A stretch of 64,000 nucleotides of DNA from Ampelomyces quisqualis (GCA_018398575.1 JAGTXZ010000003.1:2170001-2234000); one strand, 5' to 3'. Shown: positions 34,730 to 45,818, numbered from the stretch's first letter. Made by a program: numbers and translations. The notes: generated by a model from the letters alone, not told the origin.

Positions 34730-35437
34730 ATGTGCTGGTTTACCCTCAGTCCAGCGAAAGCAAAGAAACATCACGACCATCGCTCTTCAGACTCTTCGTG
34801 TGCAGAGGAAATCGTCCGCGTTCACCGTAGCCCAAATCGACATCGCTTCACCGAGGTCAAAGTCAAAGTGCCCAGCACTGTCTCCATGGAAATGTCCGAG
34901 CATCACCACCACCTTCATCCTCACCTACATCCCCATTTGGATCACCGTCATGGACATCACCTTCATCCGCTCCATCTGCATCCGCTCCATCTGCATCCTA
35001 CGCATGGCCATCATCATCTTCATCACCATCTCGATAGAGCAGTAGAACGACTGCACGGCCACGGCAGACGGCGATGCTCACCACCTCCCGGCCCGCCACC
35101 TACCCGCGACCCATCAAGATGCCGCCCCCGCCCACGTTCTCCATCACCTCACCCACCCCGGCCTCGCGAGCCTGTCTATCGCACACAAATTGTAGAGCCA
35201 TCCAACGTCCGCGAGACCACCCGGGTAGCACTAAGAAGCACGCAATCTGAGCAGCAAAGAGGTCGTCTGCGCAGAGTAGCGGGTTATGAAGTACTGGGTA
35301 CGCAGGTTCCGTTTGATTGGGATTGCATTAGCAGTACGGTGGGAAGTAGTGCTGCGGGAGGAAAGTGGGTGCGCAAGAAAGTTAAGTCGAGTGGAATGAG
35401 ACACCCGCCTTTTGGGAATATGGAGCGGTGGACGTAA
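34730..35437 (+). CDS. Histidine-rich low-complexity protein, unknown function
   Basis: I do not recognise a function. The single open frame has 235 codons. The start MCWFTLSPAKAKKHHDHRSS and the stretch RHRFTEVKVKVP look like a conserved head. Residues about 58-103 are almost a pure His/Leu/Pro repeat (HLHPHLHPHLDHRHGHH and further HLHP units), partly encoded by a 15-nt tandem repeat (34964-34993). Then comes a Pro/Arg-rich segment and a well-structured tail (AGYEVLGTQVPFDWDCISS, WVRKKVK, HPPFGNMERW). There is no signal peptide or membrane span. Metal binding is an obvious possibility from the His content, but this is inference. The non-repetitive ends make me think the gene is real. Confidence 0.6.
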   Translation: MCWFTLSPAKAKKHHDHRSSDSSCAEEIVRVHRSPNRHRFTEVKVKVPSTVSMEMSEHHHHLHPHLHPHLDHRHGHHLHPLHLHPLHLHPTHGHHHLHHHLDRAVERLHGHGRRRCSPPPGPPPTRDPSRCRPRPRSPSPHPPRPREPVYRTQIVEPSNVRETTRVALRSTQSEQQRGRLRRVAGYEVLGTQVPFDWDCISSTVGSSAAGGKWVRKKVKSSGMRHPPFGNMERWT

Positions 35438-35519
35438 ACATTAATTGCATAATGTCTAACTCCCCCACTCTACCAGCCTTCACAATTTCGGCCCCCAGTA
35501 TTGGAAAGGACAGTCATTC

Positions 35520-36648
35520 TCATTGCATAATCGCCCTACAATCCCAAACCATTACCTTCTCATCCCACCCCGTACTCGCACACCACCCCTCAGCCCCAAA
35601 CAAACACCAATCCACCCCCGTCACAAACTCCGTGTGTCGCCCCATCCGCCCCATCTCCCTCCCTCCTCCAAGCATCATCGGATCCTCAAGCATATTGTCC
35701 TGCTTCAACGCGCCCACGCCCATCGCGCTGCCATCCGTCCACACACGACACGTCATGTCGTAGCTCGCGCTCAGCAATATATCGCTGAGATGCGGCGACC
35801 AAGACAACTTCCTGACAGCATATTCGTGGCCCGGTAAAATCGCGATGGGTCCGTGGTTCGGCATGCGTATGTCGAAGGTACGTATGAGTCGATCGACGCC
35901 TGCGGTCGCGATAATAGAATCGCGGTATTTATTCCAGTCGTGCGTGAGGGCTTCTGCAGGCGCGACGCCAACGGGCGCGGGTGTACCCATGCGTGGTTTT
36001 GGGGGCGTGTGGATGGCTATGTTCATTGTGAGGTGGTTACTCGCGCTGGCGGGTGTTCGTAGGTCGAAGACGCGCATGTGGCTATCTGAGCTCACGCTGC
36101 TGAGGATACTGGGGCTGTGTGGACTAAATGCCGCCGAGTATGTGCATGAGTGTGTGGGCAAGGTAGTTATGCTTGCGCTGGCGTTGGGGTTCCAGACTTT
36201 GATAGTGCCATCCCAGCTGGACGACAGGAAGGTGTCTTTTGCGACGAGGTTCCAGTGCACGGAGAAGACTTCGCGGGCATGCTCGTTCCAGGATTGCACG
36301 GGGAATTGCGAGAGGGTGATGTCGAAGAGCTTGACAGAACCGTCGCCGCCCGCAGTGAGGATCTGGTTTTCGTGCGCTTCTGACCAGGTGCTGTCGAAGA
36401 GGGAGTCTTGCGTGTCGAACCTGTTAGGTGGGAGTCAGTGCATGTGATATTGAAGTACGAGGATGGCGAAGAGGAATAACGCACCACTTCTCTGCCACGA
36501 TACCGTTCGCGGTCAAGCCTAAGATATACAGTCTTCCATTCCCAACCAAACCGAAGTTTGCCGATGCTGCGACTGCTATCCGTGAATCGAAGAAAGGCGA
36601 GTATTTGACGCTGTAGCCATTGTAGCCTTGAGTTCGGAACTCTAACAT
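35520..36648 (-). CDS. PEX7: Peroxisomal targeting signal 2 receptor
   Basis: WD40 β-propeller that binds PTS2-bearing cargo in the cytosol and delivers it to the peroxisome (family knowledge). Two exons, 36648-36485 and 36420-35520, total 354 codons plus stop. The 64-nt intron starts GTGCGT and ends CTAACAG, joining EKWFDTQDSLFDSTWSE. The start MLEFRTQGYNGYSVKYSPF is family-typical, as are NQILTAGGDGSVKLFD, WNEHAREVFSVHWN, FLSSSWDGTIKVW, RVFDLRTP, and the insert HDWNKYRDSIIATAGVDRLIRTFD. It ends WDEKVMVWDCRAIMQ. The length is close to yeast Pex7. The gene is divergent from the AlkB-like gene. Confidence 0.94.
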
Positions 36649-36932
36649 CGTGGATGATACAGCTCGGCTAGTGGCCGAGATACTTCAATTTTACGGCGCG
36701 TGCAATGACTTCAAAAGTTGTCGCTTCATCGCTCGCAAAGGCGCGGCGTTGGTGTTTGGCGACATGGTTGCGGGATGACGAGTGAGAGGCCGAGGCTTGC
36801 CATGGTCTGCGGCGGGGCCATTGCCGCAGCTAAAGTGCCACGTGATAGCGCGACCCCGTGAGATTCAGCTTTCCCACGTTCCCATACCCTGTCACATCAA
36901 CATGGGCCTGTCGCGAGGCAGTGATTTACAAA
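36649..36932. promoter_or_regulatory. Shared divergent promoter PEX7/AlkB-like
   Basis: A 284-bp segment between the two starts, containing CACGTGAT (36839-36846). It has no obvious TATA box. Confidence 0.5.
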
Positions 36933-38350
36933 ATGGATGCATTTGTGTCGCGGAAGCGGAAGCGGGTTGAACAACCACAGAAGCTGGAGTCTCCACAAAC
37001 CCCAACGCCACCGCAAGAGAACACCACACAGGTCGAGGAAGAGTCAACCGAATTCAAGATGGCGTTGTTGGCGTCGTTGCACTCATCCCTCAATGAGAAT
37101 ACTCTTTTAGAAGCACTTCTCGCTTCAGAGGGCTCAGTTGAGCAAGCGTCAGAATGGCTTACCCAACGCATGACAACGTCTCCCAGAAAACGCCTTGCAC
37201 CATCTGTCGGCTTCCAGTCTTCACTGAGCGCGTATAGACTCATACCGCAAGGAGGCGGACCGGCAAAGAAGCAGCTAGTAAAGAAAGGGCAGACTCTGCA
37301 CCTGTATAGTCCGGAGGACATTGAGGCACACACACCATGCTCAATCATCCACAACTTCTTACCAAGCAAACAAGCAGACGCCTTACTACTGCAATTGCTG
37401 CATGAAGCGGATACATACCAGAGTATAGAATTCAAGCTATTCGACAAAGTAGTCTGGAGTCCTCATACATTCTGCTTCTACGTGAACAGCATTGCAGAGG
37501 CAGAAGAGCAGAAAACAGAGTACATCTACGATGGGCGCAAATTCGAGGTGAGCTCACACAGACCGCATGTGTTATCGCACACTCAATATTACAGGATGTC
37601 CGTCAGAGCGTGCCCGAGATGCTCAAAGCGTGTCCAGAAGTCGAAAAGGTCGTAAACCAGGAAATCCAGCGAAGAATACGCGTCTTCTACCCCGAAGGCA
37701 AGAAGCTCAAGTTCCAATCGCCGCACCCGTGGAAAGCCAACACTGCCTTTGTAAACTGCTACGATGGCGGAAAAGAAAGCGTAGGATACCATGCGGACCA
37801 GCTTACCTATCTCGGCCCTCGAGCAGTCATAGGTAGCCTCAGTCTAGGCGTCGCCCGCGAATTTCGAGTACGCAAGATCGTTGCAGAGGACGAAGAATTC
37901 CGCAAAGCAGATGGTACATTGGCGGACGCCCAGGGCCAAATTTCCATCCATCTCCCGCACAACTCGCTCCTGGTTATGCATGCTGAAATGCAGGAGGAGT
38001 GGAAGCATTCGATTGCCCCGGCACAAGCTATCGATCCTCATCCCTTAGCAAAGAATAAGCGGCTAAACATCACATATCGGTTCTACAAGGACAGCTTACA
38101 TCCAAAGTACACGCCAAAATGCAAGTGTGGTGTTCCAACGGTTCTTCGATGTGCCACGAGGAAAAAAGAGTCGAGAGGTAGATATATGTGGATGTGTCAT
38201 ACAAACTACGTTCCGGGTCAAGATGGTTGTGGCTTCTTTCAATGGGCCGATTTCGACGACGACGGAGAGCCTCCATGGGCTGCGAAAGTCAAGGCAGAAG
38301 AAGAAGCCACTGCGGTCAAGCAGGATGCTACATGTCTACTCAATACCTGA
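36933..38350 (+). CDS. AlkB-type 2OG-Fe(II) dioxygenase with GRF zinc finger
   Basis: Predicted nucleic-acid demethylase, ALKBH2/3-like. Two exons, 36933-37547 and 37595-38350, give 456 codons plus stop, with a 47-nt GTGAGC...TTACAG intron. Order of domains: a basic N-terminus (RKRKRVEQ); a CUE/UBA-like helix region at about 45-85 (LLEALLASEGSVEQASEWL); the AlkB fold with iron ligands H271 and D273 (GYHADQLTYLGP) and most likely H343 (EEWKHSIAP); the 2OG-binding RLNITYRF; then a GRF zinc finger at about 381-421 (KCKCGVPTVLRC, YMWMCHTN, GCGFFQWADF). The combination suggests recruitment to ubiquitinated partners and to single-stranded nucleic acid. The substrate (DNA or RNA) cannot be told from sequence. 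The stop lies only 22 bp from the end of the adjacent pseudogene. Confidence 0.9.
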
Positions 38351-38371
38351 AATAATATCCACGGCTCGGTT

Positions 38372-39120
38372 TCACTCGTTCTCCTCCTTGACATACTCAT
38401 CAAACCATGCCTAAGCCTGCTGAAACGCCCATTCCCCCGCCCACTTCGCGTTCTTCGTCGCCATATGTCCCTTCACCGCAAATCCATGCTCAGTATTCGA
38501 ATACAAGAATATCCGCCGCGGCATCGTGTTTCCCCCGAGCTTTTCCTCCGGCTTACGACGCTTCTGGCGCGTAAGAATCTCGTCGTATTCAAGCAGACAT
38601 CAAATATCAAATTATTTCAGTGCTCGGCTGGAAGCAGAGCCAAAATCAAGGTGCAGGAAGGTGGAGGACCTACGAGCAGCAGCAACATACAACGGCCTCT
38701 CAACACCAACAACCTCCTCCTTGTCTACGAAATTTGGATGCGCGATGTGACCCCACTCCCATCTCGCCTGAGGCTTTCCACCACCAGCACACATATTCCT
38801 ACCCGAAACAATACCCCACGCCACCAGGATTCTTCACGCTCTTTTCCAGTCCTCAATCAAATGATTGTTTGCGCGATGATCGGATCCGCACCTTCAATCC
38901 TTGGCATGGCATGCTCGATGTACGTTTGTCAACTAAAATCATCCGGCCGTGGGCAAGGGACTTCAGCCCCATTGAAAAGGTCCGGGACGACGGTGAAGTT
39001 TTCTGCGGACGCGAAGGCTTCGGTGATCAACGGGATACTGGGGAACGTGTACCTGTAGACGTCGGTTAAGATGATGATAGCGTTAGCTGTAGATCTCGAG
39101 GGCGGGTAGGTCATGTATGC
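38372..39120 (-). pseudogene. Dienelactone hydrolase family pseudogene
   Basis: Pieces of a fungal DLH-family α/β-hydrolase are collinear on the minus strand but broken. The 5' part (about 39120-38929) reads MTYPPSRSTANAIIILTDVY and NFTVVPDLFNGAEVPCPRP, then hits a TGA. The same frame continues IEHAMPRIEGADPIIAQTII and hits another TGA. A shifted frame gives SVKNPGGVGYCFG, the nucleophile-cysteine elbow region, and another shift gives AHPNFVDKEEVVGVERPLYV. The end reads FLYSNTEHGFAVKGHM and WAFQQA*AWFDEYVKEENE, with a TAG (38411-38413) where a Gln or Glu is expected. At least three stops and two frameshifts make function very unlikely. Upstream in-frame codons to 39315 do not look like the family. 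Confidence 0.8.
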
Positions 39121-39669
39121 TCTTACTATTTTTTGGGGGGTTAGAATAACGTGTGAGGAATAGGGATCGAAAGGGAAGACGGTTACTATGTCCAACGATG
39201 GTTTCGACTTGACCAATGGGTGTGCCTTGGTGTAATACACCCCGAAACGCGGAATACTTGTATGGGGTCGGAGGACATGGTGTAAAATTGACAGGTCATG
39301 GATGCAAGTTTTCATGGGATACTATCTTTACGAGAACTTTGGGTTGAATCGACTTTTGAACCCTTCTATCTTGCATTGTATTTACGAGTCCAAGAGCTCG
39401 TGCAGTATGCATCCCGTTGCTGTAGTGCGCGCGCTAGTAAATACTTCCGACTTGGATGATGGACGTAGTCATCGTCGAGACGCAGGTAAGCAATCATGCG
39501 ATATGCAAAGCACGAAGTAATGGCAAAGAAGTCATGAAGTAATGTGCCGAATAGATTTCGACATTAGTAGACGGAGATGTAAAGGCAAGGCGCGATGGAA
39601 GTGATAATAAGATGGATATGGGTAAGATGAACCGTCTCCCCAAAGATCTCTCCTCGTTGATGACCAAAA
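39121..39669. other. Intergenic, no gene seen
   Basis: 549 bp between the hydrolase relic and the CWC25 stop. No family-like frame was found. Confidence 0.5.
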
Positions 39670-40903
39670 TTACTGCGTACCTCCACGCCGATCGTCCAGG
39701 ACTCGACGGGATGAAGAATGCGTACGACGACCTTCGCGCTTCCGGTCTTTGCTGTGGCTTCGACTGCGCAGCCGATCTTGTCGATGCGAAGATCCATGGC
39801 CAGACTTTTCCCGACTCCGACTTCGAATATCACATCCGTGACGATGTTTGTGCTTCAATGACCTACTCTTGTCAACATTTCGACGATCCTCATCTGAGGA
39901 GGGCTTTTCAACATTGTCCTGGTCTCTCTTCTTGCGCTTGTGATGTCTGCTGCGCCGATCCTCGCGCTCTTGTATAGCTCGCAGCTCTCTCAATTCGTGA
40001 CTGCGTTCCGCTGCCCACTTTTTCTTGTCTTCCTTCGACCTCTTCAATTGAGTTTGAGCTTGCTGCATGAATGCGAATGGGTCATTGGACGTCATGCGAG
40101 CCTTTTCTCTCTCCTTGCGGCGTGGATCCTCATTCCCCCAGACGTTCTTATTCTCGATACCAGGATACCCCAGTGCAGCAGCATGCTCACCACGTTCCTC
40201 GACAGGTCTTTGTTGTGCTGCATACCACGGGTTTTCCAGACCTTCTCTGCCGGCTGCGTTTGAGAATCGCATTGTGTACTGATCTTCGAATGCGCGTTCC
40301 TTCTTTCGCTTCTCCTTCTCCGCTTCTGCATTTTTCTCGCGCTTGATGGCCTCTTTCATGTCCACTGGAAACAAGTCAATGTGGCCAGCATGATCTGTGA
40401 GAGGAGCATCGAGCTTGGTGTTCCGCAACTTCAGGACCCTCACGTCTCCACCCTTTTCTGATCCAAGCACAGAAGTAGAAGCTGTCAGTGCCAACCGTAT
40501 ATCCATGTCGGTGTCGTCTTCGCCAGCAAGCTTCCTCCTCTTCTTTGCATGTCCACAGTCGTCTCTCTCCCTCTTATGCCCAAAGTCCTTCTTGTCTACC
40601 TCATCAGGTAGCGGGGGCGGTGTCCGACCACGGAGAATAGCTGCTCGTCGTTCGGCATCAAGCTCTTGCATGCGCTGCTCATCGGCAGCTTCACGAGCGG
40701 CGGCGGCTTCTTCGTCCGCCTTGACACGCGCAATGTTTGCGGGACTGTAAACATTCCAGGACTATATCAAATCAGTGTAAGCCCAGAAGCATAATGACAA
40801 CATATTAATGTACCTTCTTGCCTAGCAAGTGACTGTCTTCTCATCAGCAACGGTCATGTGAGTGCGCTGCGCCGCACAACTGCAACGGGACGTACAGAGG
40901 CAT
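39670..40903 (-). CDS. CWC25: Pre-mRNA-splicing factor Cwc25
   Basis: Step-one splicing factor that joins the Prp2-activated spliceosome and promotes branching (family knowledge). Three exons: 40903-40896 (8 nt), 40832-40814 (19 nt) and 40761-39670, total 372 codons plus stop. The two tiny exons plus the third rebuild MPLHLLGKKSWNVYSPANIA, the near-invariant Cwc25 start, which is strong support for both microexons. The N-terminal CIR-like region (RVKADEEAAAAREAADEQRM) is followed by the conserved GHIDLFPVDMKEA and ENPWYAAQQRP segments. The last third is highly charged, with RS/RE-rich repeats (SRSREKSGHGSSHRQ). Introns are 63 and 52 nt. Confidence 0.93.
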
Positions 40904-41484
40904 GGCGGAACGGGATCACGAGACTTCTCTACTTCACTGCGGTGCATCTGAGGGGGGTTGGCCTTGGAAGTCTCTTGCGGTTGTAAAGCACGATGACAGT
41001 ATGTAAAACGATGGGGCGTCGGAAGGCGGCACGGCGGTAAGGTTGACCTGCATTAGCGTCGTCCTCGGCGAAGCACCTGTCGATCAACATACAAAGACAA
41101 CCTCATTCCCCCGCAATGTGACCTCGCGCTCATCTTTGCCAATTCGACGTGGCATTCTGCTAGTTGTCGTTTCGGCGCTACCTATCATTTCGGAAAATTC
41201 GACCGCTTCATTTACATTTGCCTGCTGAAGGCCTCAGTCTCCAGGAGCACCACTTCGGTTCTTTACACACACTATAATTGCAGACTGGATGCCTTGCCTT
41301 GATGTATGACAATGTACAACTTGAGCTTCAAGATTGGCTGAAAAAGTAATACCGTTCATACCCGCTGGGTCGGGTCATTGAATCGTGGTCAACAAACAAA
41401 CAGTCACCATCCAAATACGGCCTTCGATTGTGCCAGTTCCTGAACTGTTTCTAAAAAGTCGGGCCACCACCGCCGTCTACAATC
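40904..41484. other. Intergenic promoter region CWC25/FlbE-like
   Basis: 581 bp between divergent start codons. It has no CACGTG. A 61-codon plus frame at 41043-41228 shows no family similarity. Confidence 0.45.
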
Positions 41485-42257
41485 ATGCCTACTTGGATCG
41501 TCCACGGCTTCCGTTGGCCACGTGCACAAATCCGCATTCACATCATCCTGCAGAATCTCGACGATGCAGCGCCGGAATGGTTAATGGCACCAGCGACTGT
41601 TGCCTGTTTGACGGAGAACTTCAAGCAGCAATGGCCGGATGAGATGAAGAAGCTGCCTGAACTGCGCTTTATCGAACAGTACGATCCTGAGGATCTCACA
41701 GTGAAAGATCAACCATACGCCTATGTGTGCGATCAGGTGCACGAAATCAAACTGGGCGTTGATTTTCATGAGTTAAGAGGGAGCGGGGTAGGAGAGGATC
41801 AGTGGGCAGCCATTGCAGAATTAAGAGACAAGGTGGCTCCCGGAGAAAAGCTCGGCTGGTTTGTCGTCGTCAATGGAGACGTGGAAAGATGGGCACCTCC
41901 TATGGACGACGATGATGGTGAAGACACCGAAACAGAAGCTACTCAGTCGCATTTCAGCCCGACGAGTCAACGTAGCAGCGTTGGTGGAGTTGGCGGGACA
42001 AGCGCACAATCTCAGGAACCTACAACGAGTCGAAGTATCAAAAAGTGGATAAGTGGAAGGCTCAAAAAATCGAAAAGGTAAGGATGCTATCTGACTCTAT
42101 GCTGGGTGTTCGCTAACTCACTCAATGCAGTGGAACGGATTTGAGAGCGGAGATACCGACAGGGCCAGCTCCGCCGTTGCCGCCAATGTCGCCGCAGGCT
42201 GCTCTTCAATCACCGAAAGTCAACGGGAAGTCAATCTCAAAGCCAACGCCTTCATAA
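41485..42257 (+). CDS. flbE: FlbE-like developmental regulator
   Basis: Resembles the FlbE family, which in Aspergillus acts upstream of conidiation (family knowledge, recalled). Two exons, 41485-42077 and 42131-42257, give 239 codons plus stop, with a 53-nt intron (GTAAGG, GCTAACTCAC, AATGCAG). The conserved head is MPTWIVHGFRWPRAQIRIHI, then LQNLDDAAPEWL, LPELRFIEQYDPEDL and QPYAYVCDQVHEI, and further on AAIAELRDKVAPGEKLGWFVVVNGD. The tail from about residue 150 is acidic then Ser/Thr/Pro-rich and probably disordered. The assignment rests on memory of the head sequence, so the symbol is tentative. It lies between two splicing-factor genes, which gives no functional hint. Confidence 0.6.
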
Positions 42258-42921
42258 TGAAGTGCCAGCCAGAAGTTTGGAAATCTCAAGCCTGATGCTA
42301 AAATTCTTCGATTCTGTGTGGGATATAGGCCCGATCTAGTAGCAAGCTCATCAAGATCGGAAACCAGTAACTAGATGTTCTGCCCAAAGTGATATGGAGA
42401 TCACAAAGCTATGCATCAACTCTTTGTAGATTTATACACATTTTAATATAAACACTTTTTCTTTCACAGATAAGCTCGCCTTGTATTTGTTATTCCTGAC
42501 AATGCTGTACCGTGCGGTGTGGGTTTTTCTTCGCCTGGATTACCAATGTCACCAATGTTACCAATGTGAAAAAACGTTCAGAAGCTTGTGATTCTGGGTA
42601 TAGTTCCCCCAGGTCCAAGAAGTACCCGCTCTGTCCGAGTTGGTCGCAAAGTCACCTTTTCGGTTAGCGTCACGGAGCTCAAGCTATCAGCACGTGACCC
42701 CACTGCCTAACTCTACTTTTGATCGCGAACTTACCCCAGATTCATGAAAGAGCGGTCGAAGCTCGACGTCCGCCTTCACGGCCCACATTATAACAGGCCG
42801 CCACTACCTTCACATCGCGCAATTCATTTCTTCACTCAAAGCACTGAGTCAACAGAGCTTTCCGGCACGACGCCGATCCAGCATTTCGAAGCTGCCCAGG
42901 CGCGAAGCCCCCGAACTCACG
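42258..42921. promoter_or_regulatory. PRP6 upstream region with triple CCAAT repeat and CACGTGAC
   Basis: 664 bp. A 9-nt unit, (T/C)ACCAATGT, is repeated three times at 42541-42567, giving three CCAAT cores spaced 9 bp apart. CACGTGAC lies at 42691-42698. Both lie in the probable promoter of PRP6. CCAAT is the binding word of the fungal HAP/CBC complex (known); use here is inference. Confidence 0.5.
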
Positions 42922-45818
42922 ATGAGCGGCCGCCGCGATTTCCTGTCGATGCCTGCGCCCGAGAACTATGTAGCTGGTCTCGGGCGTGGTGCCACTGGTT
43001 TCACTACTAGAAGTGATCTGGGTCCGGCGCGCGAGGGCCCTTCGGAGGAGCAAATGAAGGAGATGCTAGCAAAGCGTGCAGCCTCGTTAGGACAAGCTGC
43101 GCCATCAGCTTATGGTGTTACCGAGAAGAAGCCTGAAGAAGACGAGGAGGAGGATCGCTTCCAAGACCCAGATAACGAAGTAGGCCTTTTCTCGAGCGGC
43201 ATGAACTACGACAAGGAGGACGATGAAGCCGACCGCATATACCAGGAGGTTGACGAGAAAATGGACAAGCGAAGGAGGATCAGAAGGTTAGTACCCACGT
43301 TTCGAACTCTCCCCAGCCCTTCCTTTCTATTCTTGCTTCGAAGTATTCATCGTGGTTTTTTCCTCGAGCAGATACCGATGTCCGGCCTAGGGAAGCTCGC
43401 GAGCAACAAGAACGAGACGACTACGAGAAGAATAACCCCAAGATTCAACTGCAATTCGCCGACCTGAAACGAGCGCTCGGTAGCGTATCTGAAGAAGAAT
43501 GGGCTGCGCTACCTGAAGTTGGAGACATGACAGGAAAGGCGAAGCGAGCACGAGAAGCCCGAATGGCGAATGCACGATCATATGCTGTACCGGACAGCGT
43601 GCTGCAAGCGGCATCGAAATCTGGCGAACTTGACACCTCCATCTCATCGAACGATGCGGACTCGGGTACCATGACCAACTTTGCCTCGATTGGTGCCGCA
43701 CAACTCTCTGCGCTGCAGGTGCGTTTAGACTCGGCAGCGAATACTGGCGATACGCAGGCGACCACGTCCGGAACCGCGACCTCGGTCGATCCGAAAGGCT
43801 ACATCACTGCGCTGGACAGGAAGCAAGCCATGGGTGACGAGGTGCCTGTGGAAGACATCAACCGCGCTCGGGTGCTACTTGAGTCTGCCGTCAAAACTAA
43901 TGTACACAACGGTCCTGGCTACGTCGCGCTCGCTCGACTGGAAGAGGTGGCTGGTAAGGTTCATACTGCGAAGAAAGTCATACAAAAAGGTTGCGAAATG
44001 TGTCCCAAGTCAATGGTCGTGTGGGAGGAGGCAATCCGGCTGAACAGAGAGAATATACACAACGCAAAGATCATAGCAGCAAACGGCATCAAACTCAACC
44101 CAAAGGCTATCAAGCTATGGCAAGCAGCCATCGACCTCGAACAGACACCCGCGGCACGCAAAAAGGTTACCCGACAAGCTCTGGATCACAATCCGCAATC
44201 AGTTGATCTCTGGAAAACACTGATCAACGACACCGAGGACATTGAGAATGTCAAGCTTCTGTTTGCAAAGGCCACGGAGACTGTACCGCTCTCCGAAGAG
44301 CTCTGGATCTCCTATGCGCGAGTGAGCGATGCCGAGGCTGCCCAGCAGGTTTTGAACAAGGCACGCAAAGCCATTCCTACGAGCTGGGCGATTTGGGTGC
44401 ACGCATGTCGTCTACAAGAAGAGCTCGGCAAGGTCGAGATGTGCGATCGCATCATGGAGCGTGCTGTCAAAGCACTCATCAAGGAGAACGCCATGATTAA
44501 GCGTGAGGAGTGGTTGACGCAGGCCGAAATCTGCGAAGAGGAGGGCGACAAGGGCACTGCTGCTTCAATCATCAAGACAACAATTGGTTGGGGTCTTGAT
44601 GAAGACGACGACAGGCGCGATGTGTGGCTGGAGGACTCTAAGGGCGTATCAAGTCGAGGCCGTTACGAGACCGCGCGCGCTATTCTAGGCCATGCCGTCT
44701 CGATATTTCCCTACTCCACAACCGTCTGGCATGCGTCAGCCGACTTGGAAAAGCATCATGGCAGCACCGAGTCACTCCTGGGTGTGCTCGAGCGCTCTGT
44801 AAACGCCTGTCCGAACTCAGAGTCCTTGTGGCTGCTATATGCTCGAGAAATGTGGACCTCGGGTGACCCTGAAGGTGCTCGTCAAGTTCTTGGGCGCTCA
44901 TTCGGACAGCTTCCCGGCAATGAAAATCTCTACACACGCGCAGTCGACTTGGAAGTCGACGCCGGCAACTACGAGCAAGCCCGAAAGTTCTTGCAAGCCG
45001 CTCGAGAATCAGCGGCTACAGATCGCATCTTCATGAAATCCGCCGTCCTCGAACGCCAACTCGGCAACTTCGAAGACGCGATCGATATCTGCAATCAAGC
45101 CCTCCAGAATTGGCCCGGCAGCTGGAAACTCCATGCCGTCAAAGGCCAAATCTACGAACAACTCTCCAAACTTAAAGAAGCGCAAGAAGCATTTAGCATC
45201 GGCACCCGCGCCGCGCCCAAGTCCCCAATCCTCTTTATCCTGCTGTCACGCATCCAAGAAAAACAAGGCGCCGTTGTCAAAGCCCGCTCCACGCTCGACC
45301 GGGGCCGACAGTCGAACCCAAAGAACCCAGACATTCTCTGCGAAGCGGTCCGTCTGGAACGTCGGCAAGGCAACATGGCAGCCGCGCAGAAACTCATGGC
45401 CACGGCCCTCCAAGAATGCCCCAACTCGGGCAAACTCTGGGCCGAGAAAATCATGCACCTCGAGACGCGCACGCAGCGCAAACCGCGGGCTCTCGAAGCC
45501 ATCAAAAAAGTCGAAAAAGACGCGCAGCTATTCGTGGTCGTAGCGCGTATCTTCTGGGCTGAGCGCCGCTTGGATAAAGCGGCGACGTGGTTTACGAAAG
45601 CGGTGGTGCTGGACCCGGATTACGGCGATGGGTGGGTGTGGTATTGGAAGTTTTTGGAGCAGCATGGGACGCCCGAGAAGAAGGAGGAGGTGTTGAGTAG
45701 AGTGAGCATGGTGGAGCCAAGGCATGGAGAGGTGTGGCAGGGTGTTCACAAGGACCCTGGGAACGCGAGGGTTGGGGTGGAGGAGGTGTTGAGGCGAGCG
45801 GCGGCCAGGGCCGAGTGA
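42922..45818 (+). CDS. PRP6: U4/U6-U5 tri-snRNP splicing factor Prp6 (Prp1 of fission yeast)
   Basis: HAT/TPR-repeat scaffold that bridges U5 and U4/U6 in the tri-snRNP. Two exons, 42922-43286 and 43391-45818, total 930 codons plus stop. The 104-nt intron is among the longest here, and the join restores KRRRIRREAREQQERDDY. The N-terminal PRP1 domain is typical: MSGRRDFLSMPAPENYVAGL, GRGATGFTTRSDLGPA, and NEVGLFSSGMNYDKEDDEAD. Tetratricopeptide-like HAT units run from about residue 270 to the end (VHNGPGYVALARLEEVAGK, CEMCPKSMVVWEEAIRL, NPKAIKLWQAAIDLE, AIPTSWAIWVHACRLQEELG). The C-terminal end is WYWKFLEQHGTPEKKEEVL. Confidence 0.95.

Noticed and set aside
34417..34830. Pro/Tyr-rich frame overlapping the His-rich gene
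   Set aside because: It cannot be joined to the His-rich frame by a convincing intron. It may be an upstream ORF but is unsupported as a gene.
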